From: Arthrobacter sp. Bi83
GTDB lineage: Bacteria; Actinomycetota; Actinomycetes; Actinomycetales; Micrococcaceae
NCBI RefSeq assembly: GCF_918698095.1
Contig: NZ_CAKKLY010000015.1
Location: forward strand, 24,684 to 88,683
DNA length: 64,000 bases
Direction: 5' to 3'
Shown: one piece after another, positions 50,094 to 58,697 of the stretch
Layout: each line of letters starts with the position of its first letter
Numbering within the stretch: the stretch's first letter is position 1
Program-made: the position numbers and the translations under genes
The notes under the pieces: model-generated
Told to the model about the DNA's origin: nothing
What the model saw: only the letters and a program-made list of their open reading frames with translations
The model's database searches: none

Positions 50094-51056
50094 CTATTTC
50101 AGGTGTGCGAGCAAGAACGTGCGAATCTGCTGGAGGAGTTCGCGGTCCTCGGGCGCGACGCCTCCGAAATGGCCGTGCGGTCCGGCTTCCCAGACGTGCA
50201 GTTCCGTCGTCACCCCGGCGTTTACCAGCTTCCGGTGCAAGCGAACGGCGTCGGAGAGCAGCATGTCGCGGGTGCCGGAGGTGATGATCGTTGGGGGGAA
50301 GGTGTCATCGTATTCGCCGAAGAGCGGCGAGATGTAGGGGTGATCAGCCGGGTACTCGCCCTTGTACGACTCGAGCATGTTGGTGAAGTCGTCGGGGGTC
50401 GTGCCCTCGGCGTTGGTGTACCAACTGTCCCCCTGGAAGGTGAAGTCGGTGGGCGGTGTCGCCAGTCCGAGACCTGCGGGAACGGGGAGTCCTTCGTCTC
50501 GTGCACGCAAGGTCAGAGCGAGGGCGAGATTGGCACCGCCCGACCCTCCCATGACGACGATGTTGCGTGGGTCATGATCTTCGAGGAGCTCACGGTAGAC
50601 GGCCATGCAGTCGTCGAGCCCTGCAGGGAAGGGGTGGTGCGGTAGCTGACGGTAATCCATGCCCCAGGTCTGCAGGCCCAGGTTCGCTGCCATCAGCTGG
50701 GTCGATCGTCGCGCGGTCGCGCCGCCGCCGAAGGTGAAGCCTCCGCCGTGCATGTTCATCACGACTCGGGGGTCGTCTGGGGTCCAGGACTCTGGTGTGG
50801 CGACGGTGAACTTGGCTCCGTTGATCGTGCGGTCAACGCTGTCGACGTGTATATCCGACAGGGGTGCTCCGACGGTGGCCATCGCCATCATCTCCATGAC
50901 TGCCGGGTCCGTCGACGCGGTCAGCGCTTCGACCAACGCCCAACCTTCGGTATCGGAAGCGGCAGGAGTGGGCACCGAGGGACGCTCATGGACCGCTTTG
51001 AGGATCGCTTGCGCTTCGGGCGAGATGCTGGTTGGGATGCGGGATTGTACTGCCAC
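50094..51056 (-). CDS. Alpha/beta hydrolase, HSL-family esterase
   Basis: A 320-residue protein from a GTG with TAGGAG 7 nt upstream. The oxyanion-hole motif HGGG is at 103-106, the nucleophile S172 in GGSGGAN, D264 in SGTRDML, and the histidine at 294 or 296 (AGPHGHF). These are the hormone-sensitive-lipase family marks. Such enzymes deacetylate or hydrolyse short-chain esters. As last gene of a leftward operon with GH1, GH2 and a sugar permease, it probably removes acetyl or acyl groups from the same saccharide. GH2 ends 25 bp before its start. Confidence 0.92.
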   Translation of the reverse strand: MAVQSRIPTSISPEAQAILKAVHERPSVPTPAASDTEGWALVEALTASTDPAVMEMMAMATVGAPLSDIHVDSVDRTINGAKFTVATPESWTPDDPRVVMNMHGGGFTFGGGATARRSTQLMAANLGLQTWGMDYRQLPHHPFPAGLDDCMAVYRELLEDHDPRNIVVMGGSGGANLALALTLRARDEGLPVPAGLGLATPPTDFTFQGDSWYTNAEGTTPDDFTNMLESYKGEYPADHPYISPLFGEYDDTFPPTIITSGTRDMLLSDAVRLHRKLVNAGVTTELHVWEAGPHGHFGGVAPEDRELLQQIRTFLLAHLK

Positions 51057-51081
51057 GAGATTGCTCCTAAGGGTGAAGTTG

Positions 51082-53577
51082 TTAATTGAAGACTGAAGAC
51101 ATGAGGGGATGGTCAGAGCGTTCCGCGCGGAGGGCTGCCTGTTCGGCTGCGTCGAGCGAAATGGTGACTGTGTTATAGCCGTTCGACGAGACCGACACGG
51201 TGATGCTGCCGGGTCCGGTGGGGCGAATCGCGGCCAGGAGACGCCCGTCGAAGCTGGTGTGCTGGGCGGCGTCGTATCGTTGGGAGTTGTTGGGCTTGGC
51301 GCTGCCCAGCCCCTGGAGGATGGCGGGCCCGCTCACCTCGACGGAGACGGGCTGATTGATCGTCGTGGCGACGGTGCCGGCCGGGTCGCGGAATTCGATC
51401 GCGATGAAGGACAGCTCAGCGTCGTCCGCCGTCAGGGTCGTGCGATCGGGGGTCGCGGTGAGAGCGACCTCGTCTGTCACGGTCTGGAGTCTCGTGCGTG
51501 CTATCTCCACTCCGCCCCGGTAGGCGATCGCGGTGATCTCTCCTCGCACGTAATCAACGTCGAATGTGCAGATGTAGGCGTGGTCGGGCCCGCACGACCT
51601 GCGGCCTTGGGATGTGCCGTTGATGACCAGTTCGATCTCCTCGGCGTCGCTGTACACCTCCACCTCGGTGGGGGAGTGATCGGCGGCATCCCAGGTCCAG
51701 CTGGGCAGCGTGTCGCTCCACGCCCACATCCCGGGCAAGCGCGGGCGGCCGAAGTTCTCCGGTCGCTGCACGGCGATGAAGGGCATCGTACGAAGGCCGA
51801 AGACGGTCTCCCGATAGTAGGACATGGTGCGGCGATGTCCCGTGATGTCGAGGTCGCCCACCCAGGCGGCGATCCAAGGGAAGGGGGCTTCGAACACGGG
51901 GGGCACGTCGGCGTACTGCACCCGTCCGATACCCACTTCGCCGAGATAGTCCCAGCCCGTCCAGGTGAAGTCGCCGAGGATCTGCGGGTTGTCCTGGACC
52001 AGCCGCCAGTACTTCGCGATACCCGGAGGGAATGTCTCGCTGCCAACCAGGATCCGGTCGGGGAACAACTCCTTGTCCATGAGGTATCTGCTGTCGCCGT
52101 AATTCAGGCCGGCCACGTCGAGAACTGAGAAGGACTCCTCGGTCTTGGCAGTGACCAGCGGGGAGGCGTTCACCTGACCCATGAAGTCCGCGGCGGAGTT
52201 CATCAGCCCGTTGACCCCGCCCTCGCTCTCCGCGGCTGCTCCCCCCGCGTGTGCGTGCATCATCTCGACGACCTCCCGGAGGGCGGAGACGAACCCGTTG
52301 ATGCCGTTTGTGATGAACCGGGTGCTGTCCAGCGACCGGACCTTCTCGGCGATCTGCCGTCCGAGGTTGGATCCGAGTGGGTCCCCGGTTTCCAGGATCT
52401 CGTTTCCGATGGAGTAGAAGATGACGCTGGGGTGGTTGAAGTTCTTCGCCACGAGTGCTTCAACGTCGCGCTCCCACCATTCGGGGAAGGAAAGGGAGTA
52501 GTCGAAGGACGATTTGCCCTCGGTCCACATGTCGAAGGTCTCGTCCATGACGAGCATCCCGTACCGGTCGCAAGCGTCCAGCATGGCCGGGCTGAGCGGG
52601 TTGTGGGAGCTCCGGATCGCGTTGAATCCAGCGTCCTTCAGCAGTTGGATGCGTCGTTCCTCTGCACGGCGAATGGTTGCGGCGCCGAGGATCCCGTTGT
52701 CGTGGTGGATGCACGCGCCGCGGAGTTTGACGGACTCCCCGTTGATACGAAGCCCGTGATGTGGGTCGAGCCGGAGCTCACGGATCCCGAACGTGCTGGA
52801 GATTTCATCCTGGACTTCGGTTCCCTCGATGACCGCGACTCCGGCAGAGTAGAGCGTCGGTGTTTCGACATTCCACAGTGACGGGCTGGGCACGTAGAGC
52901 CGGTGCCGGACGACGACGCTCTCGCCCGCCCGGATCGTGGCGGGCGAACTGCTTTCTGCTACTTGGGCGCCGTCGGGGCCGTCGATGCGGGTGACGACGG
53001 TGACGGTTCGGGTGTGCAGACTGTCGTTCCGCACCGTGATTCCCGCGGCCACGACTGCGCGCTCCTCGTCGATGTCGGGCGTGGTGATCTGTAGCCCGCC
53101 ATGCTCGATGTGGGTGTGGCTGGTGACGATGAGTCGGGTGTCGCGGTAGATGCCGGCGCCGGTGTACCACCGGGAGTCGTCGTGGGCTCGCGCATCGACC
53201 CGGATCGTGTTTGGTGCTCCGTATCGGAGGTAGGGGTCGAGGGCGATCACGAATCCCGAGTATCCGTTGGGGCGCTGGCCGGCGAAGACGCCGTTGACGA
53301 AGATCATGGCGTCCCGGTAGACACCTTCGAATTCCACCGAGACCTTCTTATCGGCGAAGTCTGCCGGAATGTCGAAAGTCTTCGAGTACTCGAAGACGCC
53401 GCCGGGGAAGTAGGCGCCCCGCCCTCCCGAGATCGCGTCCTCGGAGCGGGGAAGGGTGATCATCGCATCGTGGGGCAGGGTGACGGGTGTCCCATCCTCC
53501 TGAGGTGCCTGCAGTTGGGCGTAGGGGCTCACCTTAGGCCGGACGGTCCAGCCGGTGTTGAAGGAGGTCGTGGTCAA
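51082..53577 (-). CDS. Glycoside hydrolase family 2 (beta-galactosidase-like)
   Basis: An 831-residue GH2 enzyme. The N-terminal sugar-binding jelly roll (1-155) has WTVRPKVSPYAQLQAPQ, SVEFEGVYRDAMIFVNG and WYTGAGIYRDTRL; immunoglobulin-like domain 2 follows (160-270), then the TIM barrel from about 275 with RGACIHHDNGILG and FNAIRSSHNPLSP. The acid/base is E393 in YSIGNEIL. Two further beta domains form the C-terminus. The start is a TTG. It lacks the fifth LacZ domain, so it resembles the shorter GH2 enzymes for beta-galactosides, beta-mannosides or glucuronides; no signal peptide, so it acts on imported sugar. Confidence 0.92.
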   Translation of the reverse strand: MTTTSFNTGWTVRPKVSPYAQLQAPQEDGTPVTLPHDAMITLPRSEDAISGGRGAYFPGGVFEYSKTFDIPADFADKKVSVEFEGVYRDAMIFVNGVFAGQRPNGYSGFVIALDPYLRYGAPNTIRVDARAHDDSRWYTGAGIYRDTRLIVTSHTHIEHGGLQITTPDIDEERAVVAAGITVRNDSLHTRTVTVVTRIDGPDGAQVAESSSPATIRAGESVVVRHRLYVPSPSLWNVETPTLYSAGVAVIEGTEVQDEISSTFGIRELRLDPHHGLRINGESVKLRGACIHHDNGILGAATIRRAEERRIQLLKDAGFNAIRSSHNPLSPAMLDACDRYGMLVMDETFDMWTEGKSSFDYSLSFPEWWERDVEALVAKNFNHPSVIFYSIGNEILETGDPLGSNLGRQIAEKVRSLDSTRFITNGINGFVSALREVVEMMHAHAGGAAAESEGGVNGLMNSAADFMGQVNASPLVTAKTEESFSVLDVAGLNYGDSRYLMDKELFPDRILVGSETFPPGIAKYWRLVQDNPQILGDFTWTGWDYLGEVGIGRVQYADVPPVFEAPFPWIAAWVGDLDITGHRRTMSYYRETVFGLRTMPFIAVQRPENFGRPRLPGMWAWSDTLPSWTWDAADHSPTEVEVYSDAEEIELVINGTSQGRRSCGPDHAYICTFDVDYVRGEITAIAYRGGVEIARTRLQTVTDEVALTATPDRTTLTADDAELSFIAIEFRDPAGTVATTINQPVSVEVSGPAILQGLGSAKPNNSQRYDAAQHTSFDGRLLAAIRPTGPGSITVSVSSNGYNTVTISLDAAEQAALRAERSDHPLMSSVFN

Positions 53578-53623
53578 GGTTCAGCTCTTTTCGGGGCGGA
53601 CGGAGAAGGTTGGATGACTCGCG

Positions 53624-54694
53624 TCACGGAAGGGGGTGTTCAGCATGGATCTGCTTTTCTTTCATATTTCGGGGAGGTGATACGCGAAGTTGCGCGAACA
53701 CCTGATCGATCGTTCGCATGGCGGCGATGGTCTCGGCGGCGGTGTGGGCGGGATGCTGGGTGAGGTCGGCGCTGATGGCATCCCGCACAGCCCGGAGCAT
53801 TGGGCGGTATCCGCTGCCCTTCCGGGGGTACTCGATCAGTTCCGGGGCGCGGAAGATCTGATGGGGGCTGCGGGCGTGGATCTCCAAGTCGGTCGTGGCC
53901 CAGAAGGGCGGGGTGAGGGTCAGCCACCCTGTCTCACCACCGACAGAAGCCGTAAGTTCGCTGAACTCCCCCATCGAGCTGGAGCACTGCGCAAACCGGC
54001 CGTCGGAGAACTCGAGAGTGAAATGCTCCGCGACGTCCAGGCCGTCCCCGCGGACCGTCCCGGACGCAGCGACTCCGATCGGCTCGCCGAAGACCGACTG
54101 TGCGAGGGTGATCGGGTAGATCCCTTGATCGAGTAGAGCTCCGCCGCTTCTGGACACATCCCACTTGCTGCCGTATTCGTCGTCGGGGAAAGGGATGCAG
54201 AAGCTCGCGCGAAGGTTTCGAGGCTGCCCGATCACGCCGTCGGCGATCTCCTTCTTGAGACGGAGGAAAGCGGGACTGAACTTCATCCACATCGCCTCCA
54301 TAAGGAAGACATCATGTGCGGCCGCGACGTCGAACAGGTCAGCGGCGTCGGCAGACGTCATCGTGATGGGCTTCTCCACGAGGACGTGCTTTCCCGCTTC
54401 GAGGGCCGCACGTGCCATCCGATGATGCGTGACGAACGGGGTCGCGAGGTAGACGAGGTCGATGCTGTCATCTACCAGGAGACCTTCGTAATCGTCGGTG
54501 GATCGATCGATCCCGAACTCGGCGGCGAACCGTGCTGCTTTGTCAGCATCACGGCTGTGCACCACCACCACCTCCACGCCCTCGCAGGCTTGGATGTCAG
54601 GTACGACGCTTCGCGAAATGGCCCCAGTGCCGATCGCCGCCCATCGCTGAGTTCGCGCAGTTTCGGACGACACCGCGCCTGCAGATGCGGTCAT
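53624..54694 (-). CDS. Gfo/Idh/MocA-family oxidoreductase
   Basis: A 356-residue NAD(P)-dependent sugar dehydrogenase. The Rossmann motif GTGAIS is at 22-27; the catalytic E107-K108-P109 is intact (HVLVEKPI). The C-terminal alpha/beta domain has GGALLDQGIYPITLAQ. These enzymes oxidise or epimerise sugars and inositols, or take part in alternative glycosidase mechanisms. Its ATG overlaps the GH1 gene's stop by 4 bp, so they are translationally coupled, and GH2 follows after 46 bp. Confidence 0.93.
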   Translation of the reverse strand: MTASAGAVSSETARTQRWAAIGTGAISRSVVPDIQACEGVEVVVVHSRDADKAARFAAEFGIDRSTDDYEGLLVDDSIDLVYLATPFVTHHRMARAALEAGKHVLVEKPITMTSADAADLFDVAAAHDVFLMEAMWMKFSPAFLRLKKEIADGVIGQPRNLRASFCIPFPDDEYGSKWDVSRSGGALLDQGIYPITLAQSVFGEPIGVAASGTVRGDGLDVAEHFTLEFSDGRFAQCSSSMGEFSELTASVGGETGWLTLTPPFWATTDLEIHARSPHQIFRAPELIEYPRKGSGYRPMLRAVRDAISADLTQHPAHTAAETIAAMRTIDQVFAQLRVSPPRNMKEKQIHAEHPLP

Positions 54695-55953
54695 GATCGG
54701 ATGGCGCTGCCATTGGTCCGGGCAACATCGCCGAGCCAGTAGGCACTCGGTTTCGGAGTCCGGGCGAACGTGGTCCGGTCGACAGCGATCAGACCAAACG
54801 TCTTCTCATATCCGTGTACCCACTCGAAGTTGTCCATCAGGGTCCAGTGCAGATAACCGCGCACATCCAGGCCGTCGCGGAGGACCGCCGCGAGTCCCTC
54901 AAGCGCACCGGTGGTGTAGTCGATCCGCTGCTGGTCATCCGCTGTGGCGATCCCGTTCTCGGTCACCATCATCGGGGTGCCACCCGTCGCCTCCCAGGTG
55001 TGACGAAGGGCCAGCCCGAGAGCGTCGGGCCGGTATGCCCACCCTGTCTGCGTCAGCTCCGCGCCTTCCGGTGCACCCTCGAGCCCGTTGGGGCCCACGA
55101 GCTGGCTGGTGTACGACTGCACTCCCACCCAGTCGTCATCTTTGGATGCCTCAAGGAACACGTCCTCCCAGACCCACTGGTAGCGGGCCAGTTCGCTCTC
55201 GAAGCCGGGGCGGGCGACGAGCCCCTGCACGGCGATCGTCCAGCCGACCTTCACCGACGTCTTCTCTCGCAGGATGGCCCGGGCACGCTCGTGAGCGGCG
55301 ATCATCACCTGGGTCGGTATGCTCTCCGGCTCCGGCATGGTAAAGGCGTTGATGCCGGCATCGCCATTCACCGGAGCCATCGACTGATTGATCTGGGCAA
55401 CGACAGCCGCTGGGTCGGGGTACTGCAGTGGCGTGGACATCTGGAACATGACGGCGAACATGTTCGGTTCGTTGATCGTCGCCACCCAGGTCACCCCCTC
55501 GAGGATCGGGGCGACGGCGGCGACGTAGTCCCCGAAACGGTCGACCGCTTCGTCCGATCCCCATCCACCAGCTTGGGCGAACCAGAGCGGGCTCGTGAAG
55601 TGGTGGAGTGTGATGACCGGTTCGACTCCCACGGACAGGCAGTAGTCGATGATCCGTCGGTAGTGGGCGAGCTCGGCCTTGGCGAACTGTCCTCGCGTCG
55701 GTTCGACGCGGGCCCACTCGATGCCGAAGCGGAACGCCGTCAGCCCCAGCGACTTCACGAGGTCGACGTCCTCCTTCCAGCGGTGATAGAGGTCGAGCGC
55801 GTCGCCGCTGCGTTCTGCGAACACCGACCCCGGCAGCTGCTCGAGCGCCCAGAAGTCGCTCATGGTGTTGTTGCCCTCGTTCTGGTGGGCGGCAGTCGAC
55901 GCACCCCACAGAAAGCCGGCGGGGAAACGTGACGTTGTGGTCTCACTAGTCAT
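54691..55953 (-). CDS. Glycoside hydrolase family 1 (beta-glucosidase-like)
   Basis: A 420-residue GH1 enzyme, a little short for the family (about 450). It begins FPAGFLWGASTAAHQNEG, the N-terminal GH1 signature; the acid/base is E162 in TINEPN and the nucleophile E332 in VTENGIA. WTLMDNFEWVHGYEKTFG closes the aglycone site. The usual aromatic loop between residues 170 and 210 is short. No signal peptide, so the substrate is cytoplasmic, probably a disaccharide taken up by the MFS permease encoded just upstream. Confidence 0.93.
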   Translation of the reverse strand: MTSETTTSRFPAGFLWGASTAAHQNEGNNTMSDFWALEQLPGSVFAERSGDALDLYHRWKEDVDLVKSLGLTAFRFGIEWARVEPTRGQFAKAELAHYRRIIDYCLSVGVEPVITLHHFTSPLWFAQAGGWGSDEAVDRFGDYVAAVAPILEGVTWVATINEPNMFAVMFQMSTPLQYPDPAAVVAQINQSMAPVNGDAGINAFTMPEPESIPTQVMIAAHERARAILREKTSVKVGWTIAVQGLVARPGFESELARYQWVWEDVFLEASKDDDWVGVQSYTSQLVGPNGLEGAPEGAELTQTGWAYRPDALGLALRHTWEATGGTPMMVTENGIATADDQQRIDYTTGALEGLAAVLRDGLDVRGYLHWTLMDNFEWVHGYEKTFGLIAVDRTTFARTPKPSAYWLGDVARTNGSAIRS

Positions 55954-56066
55954 TGTGATGGCCGTTCTCTTTGTCTGTCTTCACACGACGGACCTCGCTG
56001 GTCTGTCCGTCTTGAGGGTTCGGGTTATGCGCTATCGGGGCGGGCATTGATGCTCGCTCCCTTGTG

Positions 56067-57464
56067 TTATTTCATGATTTGGATGCTGTGGGTGTCGAGG
56101 TCGGCGCGGCGTCCGGCGGTGATGGGGAGGATGAGGAGTGCTCCGAGGACTGCGATGATGGCGCCGACGATGTAGACGATGGTGTAGTTGCCGGAGCCTA
56201 GTGCCAGGACGAGGCCGGCGGCGAAGGGGCCGATGGCTTGGGGCAGGGTGCTGCCGATTCCGATGATGGCGAGGAAGCGGCCGTTTTCATCGGTCTCGCG
56301 TGGGAGGACGTCCAGGGCGAGGGCTTGGTCTACTGCCCCGTAGACGCCGATGGAGAGGGAGAGCAGGAGGCCTCCGAGGATGTATTGGGGGACGCTGGTG
56401 GCGGTGCCTGTAATGATCATGCTTCCGCCGAGTGCGATGGCGCTGAAGATCAGGAAGGGTTTGCGGGTTTTTAGTTTGTCGGAGAGGTATCCGGAGCCGA
56501 CGGCGCCGAGGATGCCGGTGGCGACGCTGGCCAGGCCGGTGACGGCGAGCAGTGCGCCGATTTCGGCTGGGGTCATGCCCAGGCGGCTGGTCAGGAGGTA
56601 GACGCCGTAGAGGCCGGCCATCGAGATGGCCAGGAACACGCATGCTTTGCTGATCCATACCCAGGCGAGGTTCGGGTACCGGCGGGGGTTGAAGTAGAAG
56701 CCTTCGAAGATCTTGGAGATTTTCAGTTCCGGCCGGGGGGTGTTGACCTTGGGGTCTTTCATGACGAGGGTGAAGAAGAGGCCTCCGACGAAGGCGATGC
56801 CGGCGGGCAGGAGGAACAGCCCGATCGGGCTGGTGACCAGGGCGCCGGCCATGGAGATGCCCAGAATGGGTGCGATCTGTGTGATGGCTCCCAGGATTCC
56901 CATCACGCGTCCGCGCTGAAGCGCCGGAAGGGTGTCACCGAGGTGCGTGTTCAGCATCGAGGAGGCAATGCCGTACCCGGTGTAAGCAACACACCATCCG
57001 ATGACCAGACTCGTGACATCGCCAGTGAGCGCGATGGCTGCGGACCCGACCAGTCCGAGGATGCTGCCGAAGAGCAGCCAGGGCCGTCGCCTCCCGAAGC
57101 GGGATCGTGTGCGGTCGCTGAAGATGCCGACGATCGGGGTGCCGATCACGACGAACAGGCCGGGGAGGCCCACCGCGAGGGCGAGGATCGCGTCCCGGTT
57201 CTCCGGGGCGACCTGAGCGACCCTGATCGCGAGGGAAAAGGCGATGGGAACGATGAAGGCGATGTAGAGCGTCAGCTGGGCGATGTAGATCGCCCAGAGG
57301 TAGCCGGTGCGCAGCTTCGGCAGATCATCGTCCGGTTTATCGGTCAAAGCCTCGCCGATACGCTCGGCTCCTACTTGGATCGTCGCCGACTGGTTCAGCG
57401 GCAGTTCATACGCTTCAGGGGCGGACAATGGCGAGGAGGACTCCTCAGAAGGTTCGCGTGACAT
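56067..57464 (-). CDS. MFS sugar permease (GPH/SLC45-like)
   Basis: A 465-residue permease with twelve hydrophobic segments. The first 50 residues are hydrophilic and acidic, then LWAIYIAQLTLYIAFIVPIA; the SDRTRSRFGRRRPW loop after helix 2 is the glycoside-cation-symporter/SLC45-like R-x-R-x-G-R-R-x-P motif. GGAG lies 9 nt before the ATG. As first gene of the operon with GH1, Gfo/Idh, GH2 and esterase, it should import the saccharide they break down. Its promoter faces the LacI gene across a 165-bp gap with two palindromes. Confidence 0.9.
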   Translation of the reverse strand: MSREPSEESSSPLSAPEAYELPLNQSATIQVGAERIGEALTDKPDDDLPKLRTGYLWAIYIAQLTLYIAFIVPIAFSLAIRVAQVAPENRDAILALAVGLPGLFVVIGTPIVGIFSDRTRSRFGRRRPWLLFGSILGLVGSAAIALTGDVTSLVIGWCVAYTGYGIASSMLNTHLGDTLPALQRGRVMGILGAITQIAPILGISMAGALVTSPIGLFLLPAGIAFVGGLFFTLVMKDPKVNTPRPELKISKIFEGFYFNPRRYPNLAWVWISKACVFLAISMAGLYGVYLLTSRLGMTPAEIGALLAVTGLASVATGILGAVGSGYLSDKLKTRKPFLIFSAIALGGSMIITGTATSVPQYILGGLLLSLSIGVYGAVDQALALDVLPRETDENGRFLAIIGIGSTLPQAIGPFAAGLVLALGSGNYTIVYIVGAIIAVLGALLILPITAGRRADLDTHSIQIMK

Positions 57465-57544
57465 AGATCAGAACTCCATTGTTGTGAAAACCGGGCGGGC
57501 TTCAGTCAGCCGTCCCGGTGTCGGGATGCATCGGTAATCCGATG

Positions 57545-57589
57545 TTGTTACGTGACAATACACAGTGCTGTGGTCTTTGTCACGTGACA
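57545..57589. promoter_or_regulatory. Two LacI-type operators between permease and regulator
   Basis: TTGTTACGTGACAA (57545-57558, one mismatch pair) and TGTCACGTGACA (57578-57589, a perfect 12-bp palindrome) have the same centre, CACGTG or TACGTG, as expected for LacI dimers. They lie 165 to 40 bp from the two divergent starts and could control both. Confidence 0.75.
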
Positions 57590-57629
57590 CTCGTGTAGGC
57601 TGGACTCAATTCCAGGAGGAGGAGGGTGC

Positions 57630-58589
57630 GTGGTCACCACCAGTCATGACGTTGCACGAGGTGCGGGCGTTTCCCGTTCGACCGTTAGCGAGATCCTCAA
57701 CGGGCGGGGCCACAAGTTCGCCACCGCGACCCGCGAGAAGGTCGAGCAAGTCGCCCGTGAGCTCGGTTATCAGCCATCGGCTGCCGCCAGAAGCCTGGTG
57801 CGGGGAACCAGCGACCTGGTCATCGCCCTGATTCCCGACACGACGTTCGGCGGGAATCTTCAGGACATCTTCGAACGCGCAACCGAGGAACTGGCGCAGC
57901 ACGGGCTCACACTGGTCCTGCGCCTGGCCACGCACTCACCGCAGTCCTTCGACCGGCTGATCTCGTCCTTGAACCCCCGGGGCGTCCTCTCCCTGGCGCC
58001 GTTCACAACTCAGGAGCGGCAGATCCTGCAGACCCGCGGAGTGGAGTTCTTCGACGCCGCGCCCCCGGCCGATCATCGCAGCGTCGACTACGAGATCGGC
58101 AGGCTCCAGGCCGGCCATCTGATCGGCCGCGGACACAGCAAGCTGGCCTACGCCCACCTCAGTGATTCCCGTCAAGATCCTTTCGGCGCTGACCGGGAGG
58201 AAGGAGTCCGGGACGAATGCCGCGACCGCGGCCTGCCCGAGCCCGTCATCCTCAAGTTAGGCATCGACCGCGGCGAAGCCCTCGCAGCCCTCGATTCCAT
58301 GGGCCAGACACCTTTCGCCGTCGCCTGCTACAACGACGACGTCGCTGCAGCACTCATCGCAGCCGCCCAGGTCCGCGGCCGCCACATCCCCCAGGACCTC
58401 GCCCTGATCGGAGTCGACAACACCCCACTATCCCAGGTCATGGTCCCGCGACTAAGCACCATCGGATACCCCGCCAGCGGCGCAGCACACGCCGCAGTCG
58501 CCGGCATCATCGCAGCCGTCACCGGCAACCCCGCCCACGCCACAAACCGAGACCTCCCCCTGCAAGTCATCCAAAGAGAATCCACCTAA
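57630..58589 (+). CDS. LacI-family transcriptional regulator
   Basis: A 319-residue repressor from a GTG with AGGAGGAGGG upstream. The helix-turn-helix and hinge are at 2-55: SHDVARGAGVSRSTVSEILN, then ELGYQPSAAARSLVRG. The periplasmic-binding-protein-like sensor follows, with GVLSLAPFTTQ, LIGRGHSKLAYAHLSD and LIGVDNTPLSQVMVPRLSTI. It is divergent from the sugar operon and very likely its regulator, releasing on a breakdown product. LacI proteins act as dimers at sites like the two palindromes in the gap. Confidence 0.93.
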   Translation: MVTTSHDVARGAGVSRSTVSEILNGRGHKFATATREKVEQVARELGYQPSAAARSLVRGTSDLVIALIPDTTFGGNLQDIFERATEELAQHGLTLVLRLATHSPQSFDRLISSLNPRGVLSLAPFTTQERQILQTRGVEFFDAAPPADHRSVDYEIGRLQAGHLIGRGHSKLAYAHLSDSRQDPFGADREEGVRDECRDRGLPEPVILKLGIDRGEALAALDSMGQTPFAVACYNDDVAAALIAAAQVRGRHIPQDLALIGVDNTPLSQVMVPRLSTIGYPASGAAHAAVAGIIAAVTGNPAHATNRDLPLQVIQREST

Positions 58590-58697
58590 AACGGTCAGGC
58601 CGCGTACCTACTTCAAGCCTGCCTGTATATAGGTGCCGTCGCGGGCTGCCTATGCCGCGTCAGTCTTTACCTAACGTCACCATTCAAAGGAGAATCG

